64,000 nt of DNA, from NCBI RefSeq assembly GCF_003233655.1, contig NZ_CP029829.1, forward strand, positions 2,523,501 to 2,587,500. The letters are read 5' to 3'. Shown piece by piece: positions 1 through 10,166 of this stretch (positions are counted from its first letter, which is position 1; every line of letters begins with the position of its first letter). The DNA is from Azospirillum ramasamyi (GTDB lineage Bacteria > Pseudomonadota > Alphaproteobacteria > Azospirillales > Azospirillaceae). The notes below the pieces were generated by a model. The model was given only the letters and a program-made list of their open reading frames with translations. It was not told where the DNA came from and did not search any database. Made by a program: the position numbers and the translations under genes.

Positions 1-313
1 CCAGGCAAACGAAGGTGAAGCCGGCGCCGATGGGGGCGGCGGCCTTGGCGAACAGGTCGGCCAGCGGGTGCTTCCACACCAGACCGGCGGCGGCGGCGGC
101 GGCCATGTTGGTGTAGACGAAAAGGCTCATCCAGGCGGCGGGCACATGGATGTACATGATCCGCACCGTCTCACCCTGCTGATAGTCGGGCGGCGAGCCG
201 AACAGGCTGAGCCACAGCCCGAGGATCGTCAGGATCACGGTCGCACCGGCGCACCACGGCAGCAGCACGGCCGAAAGGCGCAGGAAACGGGCGGGATTGG
301 CGAAGCGATGCAT
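1..313 (-). CDS. ccmC: Heme exporter protein CcmC, N-terminal part (cut by left edge)
   Basis: This minus-strand frame opens at an ATG at 313 and runs off the left edge, leaving about 104 residues. CcmC is an inner-membrane protein of cytochrome c maturation system I; it presents heme to the chaperone CcmE. The visible part has a short basic N-terminus, a first membrane helix (about residues 13-36), a periplasmic PDYQQGE segment like that of E. coli CcmC, the RIMYIHVPAAWMS stretch opening the second helix, and the start of a third helix after APIGAGFTF. The tryptophan-rich heme-binding segment would lie beyond the edge. The ATP-binding and permease partners ccmA and ccmB are in this window but 58 kb away, so the ccm genes are split. 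Family assignment is firm; the gene is partial only because of the window. Confidence 0.93.
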   Translation of the reverse strand, partial: MHRFANPARFLRLSAVLLPWCAGATVILTILGLWLSLFGSPPDYQQGETVRIMYIHVPAAWMSLFVYTNMAAAAAAGLVWKHPLADLFAKAAAPIGAGFTFVCL

Positions 314-860
314 AGAACGATGGCCCCGGAACAAGTGACCTTGGTCAGGCTTGCGGTCGATATAAGCGCATGTATGGCCGACTACGAGGGGGGGCGCCTT
401 GATCTCGGTCAGGAAGAACCGCCATTCGTTCGTACTCTGACACCAAGGTATGAGAGATCCCAAGCCCTTGGAGGCGCTCGGTTCGTTGTCCGTGGAGACG
501 CCGGGGGAAGGGATTTTCATCCCGCCCCGCCAGTGGATCTTTTTCGGTCACGCCGCCGGTTTCGCCCGCATCGTCCCGGCGATCACGTCGAAATCGCGCT
601 GGCTGACCGGCATAAGTCCGAAGCGGAAGGGAAAGCCCCCAGCCCCAACTTGTCGGCAATCGACCTGCTGCTGACCGCTTGGCCATGCCGACGCAGAACC
701 TGCATCAGATCGAGGAGACGTTCGGCGCGCGATATGAGCGGGGCAGGGCGGGGAAATCAGGCATTCCTGCACAGCATGGTGCCTGGACGGGAAGAATGCC
801 GCTTGTCGGTTCTTTCTGTCCGGATCATATCTGGAGGAACCGGAGATTCTGGAGAACGCC
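314..860. other. Gene-poor gap between ccmC and the toxin-antitoxin pair
   Basis: These 547 bases hold no open frame that I can defend. Several overlapping frames of about 75-114 codons exist on both strands, but their translations are arginine/proline-rich shadows without recognisable domains, and none has a good ribosome binding site. Base composition is more mixed than in the flanking genes. The gap must contain the ccmC promoter (minus strand) and the promoter of the antitoxin gene (plus strand). It may be a decayed accessory insertion next to the toxin-antitoxin pair; that is inference. Confidence 0.5.
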
Positions 861-1223
861 ATGCCTGCCCGCACCATCTCGGCCTATGCGGACGAAGAAA
901 CCGCGCAGGCGGTGGAACAGATCGCCGAATTGGAGGACCGGTCGCCTGCCCAGATTGCCGCGGCGGCACTACGCTTTTATGCCCGACTGCCGTCCGAAGC
1001 ACGGGCCGCCTTCCGCCGGATAGAGAAGCTCGGGACGGATGAAGATATCGCTTCCCTGACCCGTGCCATCACGCGGAAGACGCTGGATGCGGAATGGGAG
1101 GTGGCGCACCGCCGCTTCGTCGGGGAGATGACCAATGTACCGGATCCAGCCGGCGACGAAGACGTAAACGAGGGCGTGGACGAGGACGAACTGCTGGCCG
1201 AAGCTGTGCGCCTGACGCGGTGA
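861..1223 (+). CDS. Ribbon-helix-helix antitoxin-like protein
   Basis: This 120-residue protein begins with a strand (RTISAYAD) followed by two helices (residues 9-23 and 27-42), the layout of CopG/Arc-type ribbon-helix-helix DNA-binding domains. The C-terminal third is strongly acidic, rich in Asp and Glu, as in many antitoxins that wrap around a basic partner. It is preceded by GGAG about 9 bases before the ATG and ends 10 bases before the PIN-domain gene, which indicates a two-gene operon. Expected role: DNA-binding antitoxin that neutralises the downstream PIN protein and represses its own promoter. The fold assignment is by eye and the partnership is from context. Confidence 0.7.
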   Translation: MPARTISAYADEETAQAVEQIAELEDRSPAQIAAAALRFYARLPSEARAAFRRIEKLGTDEDIASLTRAITRKTLDAEWEVAHRRFVGEMTNVPDPAGDEDVNEGVDEDELLAEAVRLTR

Positions 1224-1233
1224 CTGCATCCAA

Positions 1234-1770
1234 ATGGCGCAGCAAGTCCTGAATCTCTGCTTGGATTTGAACGTCTGGTGCGCCGCCTTCCTGGCCGACC
1301 GTAAGGGTGCCAGGAATACGGCCTCGCAAACGTTGGTCGGCATGGTGCGGTCGGGTCATGCCGCCGATGCCCCGTTGCAGCTGGTCGCGTCGTGGGGAAT
1401 GTTGACCCGGCTGCGCAAGGTCTTTGAAGTGGACTGGGGTGTTCCGCGTCCGACGGTGGATCTGCTGGTCGAAACGATCGCCGGCTACGCCCGGTTGGGA
1501 CCGGCCGGAACGGCGCCGCATCTTACGCTCGGCGGCACGGGCTTGATGCCGATGCGCGACGAGGAGGACGCCCATGTCGTGGACACCGCCATCGCGGGAG
1601 GAGCGCATCTGCTGGTCACTGCCAACTTCGATGATTTCCTGGGACTGAAGGGCCGGGAGATGGAGAGCGGACGGGTGGCGCTGGTAGAGACAGCCAAGGC
1701 TCGCTTGATCGTCGCTCATCCATTTCGAGCCGTGGAATGGCTGCGCACCGGCCGGCTGCCGGTCTTGTGA
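1234..1770 (+). CDS. PIN-domain protein, probable toxin RNase
   Basis: The 178-residue product has the sequence marks of a PIN domain: an early acidic residue in the LCLDLNVW strand (Asp11), an acidic cluster DEEDAHVVD at about residues 109-117, and the LLVTANFDDF strand near residue 130 that supplies the last metal-binding aspartates. PIN proteins of this sort are Mg/Mn-dependent RNases, often toxins of VapBC-like modules. There is no clear Shine-Dalgarno sequence before its ATG and the gap to the antitoxin is only 10 bases, so translation is probably coupled. It is longer than a typical VapC (about 130-140 residues), with an extra segment in the middle. The target RNA cannot be inferred. 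Confidence 0.75.
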   Translation: MAQQVLNLCLDLNVWCAAFLADRKGARNTASQTLVGMVRSGHAADAPLQLVASWGMLTRLRKVFEVDWGVPRPTVDLLVETIAGYARLGPAGTAPHLTLGGTGLMPMRDEEDAHVVDTAIAGGAHLLVTANFDDFLGLKGREMESGRVALVETAKARLIVAHPFRAVEWLRTGRLPVL

Positions 1771-1789
1771 AGTTCAAGCGTCCATCATG

Positions 1790-1823
1790 AAAAAGGCGCC
1801 CTCCCGCGGGAAGGCGCCCTTCT
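1790..1823 (-). terminator. Rho-independent terminator of pnp
   Basis: On the minus strand an arm GGCGCCTTCCC pairs across a two-base loop with GGGAGGGCGCC (one mismatch) and is followed by TTTTTC. It lies 56 bases past the pnp stop codon, between the convergent PIN gene and pnp. The plus strand lacks a good T-run, so it mainly serves pnp. Confidence 0.75.
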
Positions 1824-1878
1824 CATGAACCCGGCGGGGGAGGGCCGCAGCCCGCGCCCCGCCGCCAATTCCGACGGA

Positions 1879-3990
<2,112 letters not shown>

Positions 3991-4136
3991 GGATTCTTTC
4001 CTTCCATCCGACACCCTGCAACGGCCGGATTGCCGCCCAAGGCCGGGGCCATCGGTCGTAGGACCCCGCGAGAAAACTGAAGATATGGTGTTCGACAACA
4101 GGAATGAACGAATCGAGATAGAAGTGCCGTGGATGC

Positions 4137-4171
4137 AAAAAAGGCCGGTCCCCGAATAAACGGGCCGGCCT
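4137..4171 (-). terminator. Rho-independent terminator after rpsO
   Basis: Read on the minus strand: arm AGGCCGGCCCG, loop TTTATT, arm CGGG-GA-CCGGCCT (two-base bulge), then TTTTTT. It stands between rpsO and pnp, about 180 bases after the rpsO stop and about 150 before the pnp start. It probably separates the rpsO transcript from pnp, at least in part. Confidence 0.85.
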
Positions 4172-4353
4172 GTCCGTCACGAAACGCTCAAGATCGAGTT
4201 TCTATTGCCAATAACCAATGAGGTGTTCCGGAACGATACAGGTGGACGAGAATATCGGTACTCGACTTCCGTGTTCCCGCCGGATCTCCGTGGAAACCCC
4301 CGGCCGGTGGCCGGCCAGGGGAACCCGAACCCGTCGGCGGGACGGCGCAGCGA
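4172..4353 (-). other. rpsO 3' region with an extra hairpin
   Basis: Together with the terminator and pnp leader this forms a 363-base gap without genes. Just past the rpsO stop, at 4297-4321, a second inverted repeat (CCCC-GGCCGG, loop TGG, CCGGCC-GGGG with one mismatch) is visible but lacks a strong T-run. It could protect the rpsO 3' end or be a processing site. In enterobacteria the rpsO-pnp gap carries an RNase III site; I cannot show that here. Confidence 0.45.
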
Positions 4354-4623
4354 TCAGCGGCGCAGGCCCAGACGCTCGATCAGAGCGGCGTAGCGCGACT
4401 GATCCTTCTTCTTCAGGTAGTCGAGCAGACGGCGGCGCTGACCGACCATCACCAGCAGACCACGGCGGGAGTGGAAGTCCTTCTTGTGGCCCTTCAGGTG
4501 CTCCGTCAGGTTGCTGATGCGCTCCGTCAGGATCGACACCTGGACCTCGGGCGAACCGGTGTCGTTGGTGCCGCGGGAAAATTCCTTGATCAGCTCCTGC
4601 TTGCGCTCGGGCGTAATCGACAT
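4354..4623 (-). CDS. rpsO: 30S ribosomal protein S15
   Basis: This is an 89-residue protein, exactly the usual S15 length, with the family signature across [34 protein letters not shown] and [13 protein letters not shown]15 binds the three-way junction of 16S rRNA helices 20-22 early in assembly of the small-subunit platform. The start ATG at 4623 is preceded by GGAG (reverse of ctcc). It follows truB by 14 bases in the order truB-rpsO-pnp that is standard in proteobacteria, so it is probably cotranscribed with the nusA-infB operon upstream. In E. coli S15 represses its own translation through a leader pseudoknot; nothing comparable is apparent in the 14-base gap. Confidence 0.98.
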   Translation of the reverse strand: MSITPERKQELIKEFSRGTNDTGSPEVQVSILTERISNLTEHLKGHKKDFHSRRGLLVMVGQRRRLLDYLKKKDQSRYAALIERLGLRR

Positions 4624-4637
4624 CGGGGTCTCCTAAA

Positions 4638-5579
4638 TCAAGTGAGGTTGAGCACGCGCACCGGACGGACCTCCGCCCCCTCGACACGGGCCAATGCCAC
4701 CGGCGTTCCGCCGAAAAGCGCAATGACGGTGCCATCCCCACCGTCAGCACCCTGAACGGCCATCAGCCGTTCACGATCCTGCCGGGTGAGGAGAGCCACC
4801 GTCTGGCCGTGCCTCAGTCGGTGCGCTTCCGCTTCCGTCAGGGCCAGCGCCGGGATGTCGTCCAGCGCGGTCTCGATCGGCAACAGAAGTCGTTCGACGG
4901 CCGCACCTTGCTCCATGGCGGCCAGTTCGTCCAGGGAAATCGCGCGGTCCAGCGTGAAGGAACCGACCCGCAAACGGCGCAGAAGCCCGACATGGCCGAC
5001 CGTTCCCAGCGCCTCCGACAGGTCACGGGCCAGCGATCGGACATAGGTGCCCTTGCCGCAATCCACCTCGAACACCGCATGGTCGGCGTCCGGTTCCTCG
5101 ACCAGCTCGAAGCGGTCGATGCGGACGGTGCGGGCGGCCAGTTCCACCGCGTCGCCTTCGCGCGCGATGTCGTAGGCACGCTCGCCGTCGATCTTGATGG
5201 CGCAGAACTGCGGCGGCACCTGCTGGATTTCGCCGAGGAAGGCGGGCAGGGCGGCGCGGATCGCCTCGGTGGACGGGCGATGGTCGGAGCGGGCGATCAC
5301 CTCGCCCTCGCGGTCGTCCGTGGTCGTCCGCTCGCCCCAGCGGATCGAGAAGCGGTAGGTCTTGGCCCCGTCCATGGCGTAGGAGACGGTCTTCGTCGCC
5401 TCGCCCAGCGCGATCGGCAGGATGCCGGTCGCCAGCGGGTCGAGTGTGCCGCCATGCCCGGCCTTCTCGGCGTTCAGCAGGCGGCGCACCTTCGACAGTG
5501 CCTGGGTGGAGGTCATGCCCTCGGGCTTGTCCAGCACGATCCAACCATGGATCGGCGTGCCCTTGCGCTTACGAGCCAC
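4638..5579 (-). CDS. truB: tRNA pseudouridine(55) synthase TruB
   Basis: TruB makes the pseudouridine at position 55 in the T-loop of nearly all tRNAs and also acts as a tRNA folding chaperone. The 313-residue product contains the catalytic motif GHGGTLDPLATGIL (the Asp is the nucleophile, about residue 47), the KTYRFSIRWGERTTTDD segment, and the GTYVRSLARDL motif typical of TruB. A small C-terminal PUA-like region (about 245-313) follows. The opening MARKRKGTPIHGWIVLDKPEGMTS is typical of alphaproteobacterial TruB. The start codon lies inside the end of rbfA (11-base overlap), which points to translational coupling. Confidence 0.97.
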   Translation of the reverse strand: MARKRKGTPIHGWIVLDKPEGMTSTQALSKVRRLLNAEKAGHGGTLDPLATGILPIALGEATKTVSYAMDGAKTYRFSIRWGERTTTDDREGEVIARSDHRPSTEAIRAALPAFLGEIQQVPPQFCAIKIDGERAYDIAREGDAVELAARTVRIDRFELVEEPDADHAVFEVDCGKGTYVRSLARDLSEALGTVGHVGLLRRLRVGSFTLDRAISLDELAAMEQGAAVERLLLPIETALDDIPALALTEAEAHRLRHGQTVALLTRQDRERLMAVQGADGGDGTVIALFGGTPVALARVEGAEVRPVRVLNLT

Positions 5580-6174
5580 GACGGCCGCCCCGGCTCACGT
5601 CGTCGCCTTCGCCCTTCTCCTCGCCCTTTTCCTCGTCATCGAGCATGGCGCGGTCGTCGTCGTCGAGGTCGTCGTCCGCCTCGTCGGGGCCGAGATCGTC
5701 CTCATCCTCGTCCCAGGAATCGTCCTCATCCTCGTCATGGTCGTCGTCGCCGTTGACGCGGCCCAGCGGATGTCCGCTCAGGTCGCGGGCGACCTCCGGG
5801 CTGTGCAGGATGCTGTCGATGCGGTGGGCGTAGTCGAAGGAGGTATCAGCCTCGAAACTCAGCGTCGGGGCGTGGCGCAGGTTGACCATGCGCGCGACCT
5901 GTCCGCGCAGGAAGGCGGCGGCCCGGCGCAGCGCGACCTGGGCCTCCTCCATCCGCTCGCCGCCCAGCGTCGAATAGAAGACGGTGGCGTTGGACAGGTC
6001 GGGGCTGATCCGCACCTCGGTGACCGTGACGTTCAGCGAGGCCAGCTCCGGGTCGTGGAAGTCACCGCGTCGGAACAGGTCGGCAAGCGCGTGGCGCACC
6101 TCCTCGCCGACGCGCAGTTGCCGTTGGGACGGGGGTTTGCCGGCGATGAACGCGCCGCGCTTCTTGCTGGCCAT
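5569..6174 (-). CDS. rbfA: Ribosome-binding factor A with long acidic tail
   Basis: RbfA is a KH-like factor that binds immature 30S subunits and helps 16S rRNA 5'-end processing and cold adaptation. Residues 15-125 show the family pattern (RQLRVGEEVRHALADLF, VTEVRISPDLSNATVFYS, LRHAPTLSFEADTSFDYA). I start at the ATG at 6174 (MASKKRGAFIAG); an open frame of 18 more codons upstream looks non-native. The protein is about 201 residues, far longer than the usual 110-135, because about 65 C-terminal residues are almost entirely Asp/Glu, interrupted by a few Lys and Gly, then end in a short basic stretch (SRGGRRGS). The tail also covers the overlap with truB. Confidence 0.96.
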   Translation of the reverse strand: MASKKRGAFIAGKPPSQRQLRVGEEVRHALADLFRRGDFHDPELASLNVTVTEVRISPDLSNATVFYSTLGGERMEEAQVALRRAAAFLRGQVARMVNLRHAPTLSFEADTSFDYAHRIDSILHSPEVARDLSGHPLGRVNGDDDHDEDEDDSWDEDEDDLGPDEADDDLDDDDRAMLDDEEKGEEKGEGDDVSRGGRRGS

Positions 6175-6318
6175 GGTACGTGTCTTTCGTCGATGTCTCT
6201 TGCCGGGCTGCTTCAGCTCACCGGCCAATCACACACAGATGGGTGCCGTCGGTCTTCCGCCCCAACCGCATCCCGCATCGCGGGAGCAGGGCGGCGGCGG
6301 TCACCCCAACATAGGAAC

Positions 6319-6344
6319 AGGGCGCAGGATTGATCCCGCGCCCT
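6319..6344 (-). other. Hairpin between infB and rbfA
   Basis: A near-perfect inverted repeat (AGGGCGC, one mismatch, GGAT, loop TG, ATCC, GCGCCCT) lies in the 237-base gap between infB and rbfA. It has no T-run on either strand, so it is not a classical terminator. An mRNA processing or stabilising element inside the operon, or a partial attenuator, are the likely readings. Confidence 0.5.
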
Positions 6345-6411
6345 TGAAAGCGAAGAAGGCCGCCCGATCCGTCCCGACAGGATGCCGGAAGGATCGGGCG
6401 AACCGAACAGG

Positions 6412-9270
6412 TCACAGCTCGCGAGCGATTTCTTCGATCTCGAAGGCTTCGATCTGATCGCCGGCCTGGATGTTGTCGTAGTTCTCGAAGGCCATGCCGC
6501 ACTCGTAACCCTCGCGCACTTCCTTGACTTCGTCCTTGAAGCGCTTGAGCGTCTTGAGCGTGCCTTCGTGAATGACGACGTTGTCGCGCAGCAGGCGGAC
6601 ACCGGCGCCGCGCTTGACGACGCCCTGCGTGACCATACAACCGGCGACCTTGCCGACCTTCGTGATGTTGAACACCTCGCGGATGGTCGCGTAGCCGATG
6701 AAGCGTTCCCGCAGCGTCGGGGACAGCAGACCGGTCAGCGCCGCCTTCACGTCGTCGATCACGTTGTAGATGATCGAGTAGTAGCGGATTTCGACGCCGT
6801 CGCGCTTGGCGAGGTCGCGGGCCTGCGGGTTGGCGCGGACGTTGAAGCCGATGATCATCGCGTTGGACGCATTCGCCAGCGTGATGTCGGACTCGTTGAT
6901 CGCACCGACCGAGTTGTGCAGGACGCGGACCTTGACCTCGGTGTTCTCGGCCGTGAGCTTCTCCAGCGAGCTGGCGATGGCTTCGATCGAGCCCTGCACG
7001 TCGCCCTTGATGACGACCGGCAGTTCCTTGGCCTCGCCGGCCTGGATGCGGCTGAACATGTCCTGCAGCGAACCGCGGGCGGAGGCCGCCACCACCGCTT
7101 CGCGCTTCTTGCGCTGGCGGAACTCGGCGATCTCGCGGGCACGGGCTTCGGATTCGACGACGGTGAAGTCGTCGCCGGCCATCGGCGTGCCGTTCAGGCC
7201 CAGAACCTCGACGGGAGCGGCCGGGGCCGCCTCGTTGACGTTCTGGCCGCGGTCGTTGATCAGCGCACGGACGCGGCCCCATTCGGCGCCGGTCACGAAC
7301 ACGTCACCGACCTTCAGCGTACCGCGCTGGACCAGCACGGTGGCGACCGAACCACGGCCACGCTCCAGCTTCGCCTCGATGACGACGCCTTCGGCGGTAC
7401 GCTCGGGGTTGGCCCGCAGCTCCAGGATTTCGGCCTGGAGGAGGATGGCCTCTTCCAGCTTGTTCAGGTTGCGCTTGGCCTTGGCCGACACCTCGACGTC
7501 GAGAACGTCGCCGCCCATCTCCTCGACCACCAGCTCGTGCTGGAGCAGTTCCTGGCGGACGCGCTCCGGCTTGGCATCGGGCAGGTCGCACTTGTTGATG
7601 GCGACGATGATCGGAACCTTGGCCGCCTTGGCGTGGCGGATGGCCTCGACCGTCTGCGGCATGACGCCGTCGTTGGCGGCGACCACCAGCACGACCACGT
7701 CGGTGACGTTGGCGCCGCGGGCACGCATCTCGGTGAAGGCGGCGTGGCCCGGGGTGTCGATGAAGGTGATGCGCGCACCGGACTCCAGCTGCACCTGATA
7801 GGCGCCGATGTGCTGGGTGATGCCGCCGGCCTCGCCCGACACCACGTCGGTCTGGCGCAGCGCGTCGAGCAGCGAGGTCTTGCCGTGGTCGACGTGGCCC
7901 ATGATCGTGACGACCGGGGGACGCGGCACCAGGATGGCGCCCTCTTCCTCGGTGGCACGCAGGCCGATCTCGACGTCGGACTCCGACACGCGGCGGACGC
8001 GGTGGCCGAACTCGGTGATGACCAGCTCGGCGGTGTCGGCGTCGATGGTCTGGTTGATGGTCGCCATCACGCCCATGCGCATCAGCGCCTTGATGACGTC
8101 GGCGCCACGCTCGGCCATGCGGTTGGCCAGTTCCTGGACGGTGATGACCTCCGGCAGGACGACGTCGCGGGTGACCTTCTGGGTCTCCTGACGGCTCATC
8201 TGGCGCAGGCGTTCACGTTCGCGGGCACGGCGGACGGCAGCCAGCGACCGGGTGCGGTCGCTGCCGTCGTCGCTGAGCGCCTGCGAGACGGTCAGCTTGC
8301 TGCCCTTGCGGCGGTCGGCGCCGGCGGGAGCCTTGGCGGCCGGACGGGCCGGAGCGGCCTTGGCCGGGGCGCCGCCACGGCCACCCTTGCGGCGGTTGTC
8401 GTCCTCTTCCTCGACCGCGCGGGCCGGCGGGGCACCGGCGCCCGGCAGGGTACGGCCGGGAGCGGCGTCGCCGGCGGGACGGGCGGAGGCACCGCCGGGG
8501 CGCTGGTCGCCGGCCGGACGGGCGCCGGCGGGACGGGCACCGTCGCGGCCGCCATCACGGCGGGCCGCCGGCTCGGCGTCGCGGCGCTTCGCCTCCTCGG
8601 CTTCCTTGCGCTTGGCCTCTTCCTCCTTGCGGCGGCGTTCGGCCTCTTCGGCGATCTTGCGCTCTTCCTCCTGGATGGCGCGCATCTCGTCCAGCTCGCG
8701 CTGGCGCAAGGTGTCGGCGTCCAGGATGATCGGCGGCATTTCCGGCTGGGCGGCGGCCGGAGCACCGGCGGCGGCCGGGGCCGGGGCAGCGGTGTCGGCG
8801 GCGGCAGTGTCGGTGTCGGCGGCCGGAGCTGCTGCTTCCGCAGCGGCGCGTTCGGCGGCCTCGGCGGCGCGGGCTTCGGCGCGGGCCGCTTCTTCCTCGG
8901 CCTCGATCCGGCGCTGCTCTTCGAACGCCGCGGCGCCACGAAGCGCACGCAGGCGGGATTCCAGCTCCTCGCGGGTCAACTGGCGTCCGGCAGGGGCACT
9001 GCCGCCGCGGGGCCGCTGGCCGGCCGCGCCGCGGATGGGCAGGCCCTGGGCGGCTTGACGCGCGGCGGCGCCGCCGTCGGCAACGCCGGGCACGGCGCCC
9101 TTTTCAACATGACGCTTGCGCTTGACCTCTACGGTCACCGCTTTTGACCGGCCATGGGAGAAGCTCTGCCGGACCTGGGTCTCGACCGGCTTCTTCGACT
9201 CCAGCTTTCCTTTGCTGGCGCCGGTTAGGTGCAAGACTTTCTTCTGGTCCTGGTCGTTGCTATCGGTCAT
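6412..9270 (-). CDS. infB: Translation initiation factor IF-2
   Basis: IF-2 is the GTPase that brings fMet-tRNA to the 30S subunit and promotes 50S joining. The 952-residue protein has an IF2 N-terminal domain, a long charged Ala/Pro/Arg/Glu-rich linker (about residues 60-330) typical of alphaproteobacteria, a second IF2_N domain, then the G domain with GHVDHGKT (about 458-465), DTPGHAAF and NKCDLPDA, followed by beta-barrel domains II and IV and the fMet-tRNA-binding C-terminus ending EEIAREL. The ATG at 9270 is preceded by other operon members with a 21-base gap to ylxR. The Ala/Arg-rich linker creates long open frames on the other strand, which are shadows. Likely alternative internal starts (IF2-beta) cannot be confirmed. 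Confidence 0.98.
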   Translation of the reverse strand: MTDSNDQDQKKVLHLTGASKGKLESKKPVETQVRQSFSHGRSKAVTVEVKRKRHVEKGAVPGVADGGAAARQAAQGLPIRGAAGQRPRGGSAPAGRQLTREELESRLRALRGAAAFEEQRRIEAEEEAARAEARAAEAAERAAAEAAAPAADTDTAAADTAAPAPAAAGAPAAAQPEMPPIILDADTLRQRELDEMRAIQEEERKIAEEAERRRKEEEAKRKEAEEAKRRDAEPAARRDGGRDGARPAGARPAGDQRPGGASARPAGDAAPGRTLPGAGAPPARAVEEEDDNRRKGGRGGAPAKAAPARPAAKAPAGADRRKGSKLTVSQALSDDGSDRTRSLAAVRRARERERLRQMSRQETQKVTRDVVLPEVITVQELANRMAERGADVIKALMRMGVMATINQTIDADTAELVITEFGHRVRRVSESDVEIGLRATEEEGAILVPRPPVVTIMGHVDHGKTSLLDALRQTDVVSGEAGGITQHIGAYQVQLESGARITFIDTPGHAAFTEMRARGANVTDVVVLVVAANDGVMPQTVEAIRHAKAAKVPIIVAINKCDLPDAKPERVRQELLQHELVVEEMGGDVLDVEVSAKAKRNLNKLEEAILLQAEILELRANPERTAEGVVIEAKLERGRGSVATVLVQRGTLKVGDVFVTGAEWGRVRALINDRGQNVNEAAPAAPVEVLGLNGTPMAGDDFTVVESEARAREIAEFRQRKKREAVVAASARGSLQDMFSRIQAGEAKELPVVIKGDVQGSIEAIASSLEKLTAENTEVKVRVLHNSVGAINESDITLANASNAMIIGFNVRANPQARDLAKRDGVEIRYYSIIYNVIDDVKAALTGLLSPTLRERFIGYATIREVFNITKVGKVAGCMVTQGVVKRGAGVRLLRDNVVIHEGTLKTLKRFKDEVKEVREGYECGMAFENYDNIQAGDQIEAFEIEEIAREL

Positions 9271-9291
9271 CGGTTCCCGAGTGGTCAGACG

Positions 9292-10092
9292 TTACATCGC
9301 AGGCCGGCCGGCCGTATCGCCGACTCCCCAGCCCTTATCAGATTCCTGGTGCGCATCCCGGTCCCCTGGGGGACCTTCTGGATCCGGATGCCCTTGGGGA
9401 CCCTTCAGCCCCCTCAGGCGTGCCGCGTCGCGGGCCAGCCCTGCGGCCAGCCTGCCCCGCGCCACCACGGCATGCACCGCGTGATCGCGTCCCAGCGCCG
9501 CGGCCAAGGCCGAGGATTGGAACAGATCGATCACCGGCAGCGACGGCGCGAGCGCCGTCACCTTGCCGCGCTGGTCCAGCGAGCCGTCGGCGGCTTCGAC
9601 CAGCAGGGCCGGCGGGGGACCCGCACGGCCGACCTGGTTGGCCCTCAACGCCTCGCGCACCTTCTCATACCCCGCCAAAACGTGGCCGGCACGGCGGGCA
9701 AGGCCCAACGCGTGCAGACAACGCCGTTCCAGCAGCCGTTCCAGCCTCTCGGCCAGATCGGGCGGTACTTTCACCGCCCGACGGGCCGCCTTGGCGAAAA
9801 CGGACTTGCCCATGGCCTTCGCCAGGGCATCCCGGTCGGCCGTGACCCAAAGGCCGCGGCCGGGCAGACGTTCCTCCAGGTCGGGAACCACCTCGCCGTC
9901 GGGGCCGATCACGAAGCGGATCTTGCCCTCCTTCGGCCCGACCGTGCCAGACGCGATGCAGCGGCGCAGAGGCCCCTTCTCGTCGTCGGCCGGCAGGTGT
10001 TCCGTCCCGGCACCTTCGTCCTGTGCCAATTCCTGATCCGGCACCGCATCCGCGGCGGCGGTCGGTGTCCGTTCGTCGTTCCGTTCGGTCAT
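9292..10092 (-). CDS. YlxR (DUF448) protein fused to an L7Ae-like domain
   Basis: This gene sits between nusA and infB, the standard place of ylxR. Residues about 40-115 match the YlxR fold, a small RNA-binding protein with the signature RRCIASGTVGPKEGKIRFV and GRGLWVTADRDAL. In most alphaproteobacteria, as here, it is followed by an L7Ae/L30e-like segment (about 125-215: CLHALGLARRAGHVLAGYEKV, then LLVEAADGS), giving a 266-residue two-domain protein. YlxR in Gram-positives (RnpM) modulates RNase P; whether that applies here is unknown. The C-terminal 40 residues are Gly/Pro/Asp-rich and probably disordered. The gaps are 74 bases to nusA and 21 to infB. Confidence 0.9.
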   Translation of the reverse strand: MTERNDERTPTAAADAVPDQELAQDEGAGTEHLPADDEKGPLRRCIASGTVGPKEGKIRFVIGPDGEVVPDLEERLPGRGLWVTADRDALAKAMGKSVFAKAARRAVKVPPDLAERLERLLERRCLHALGLARRAGHVLAGYEKVREALRANQVGRAGPPPALLVEAADGSLDQRGKVTALAPSLPVIDLFQSSALAAALGRDHAVHAVVARGRLAAGLARDAARLRGLKGPQGHPDPEGPPGDRDAHQESDKGWGVGDTAGRPAM

Positions 10093-10166
10093 CCGATCGT
10101 CATCCGCTCGCGCGGTCCCGAATAATCGTTCCTGTCGGGCGCGGTTCCAACCGGCATTGCTGCCGG

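Noticed and set aside
548..613. A 21-codon minus-strand frame beginning MPVSQRDFDVIAGTM in the gap after ccmC
   Set aside because: The opening looks like some small alphaproteobacterial proteins, but the frame stops after 21 codons, has no ribosome binding site and no continuation in another frame.
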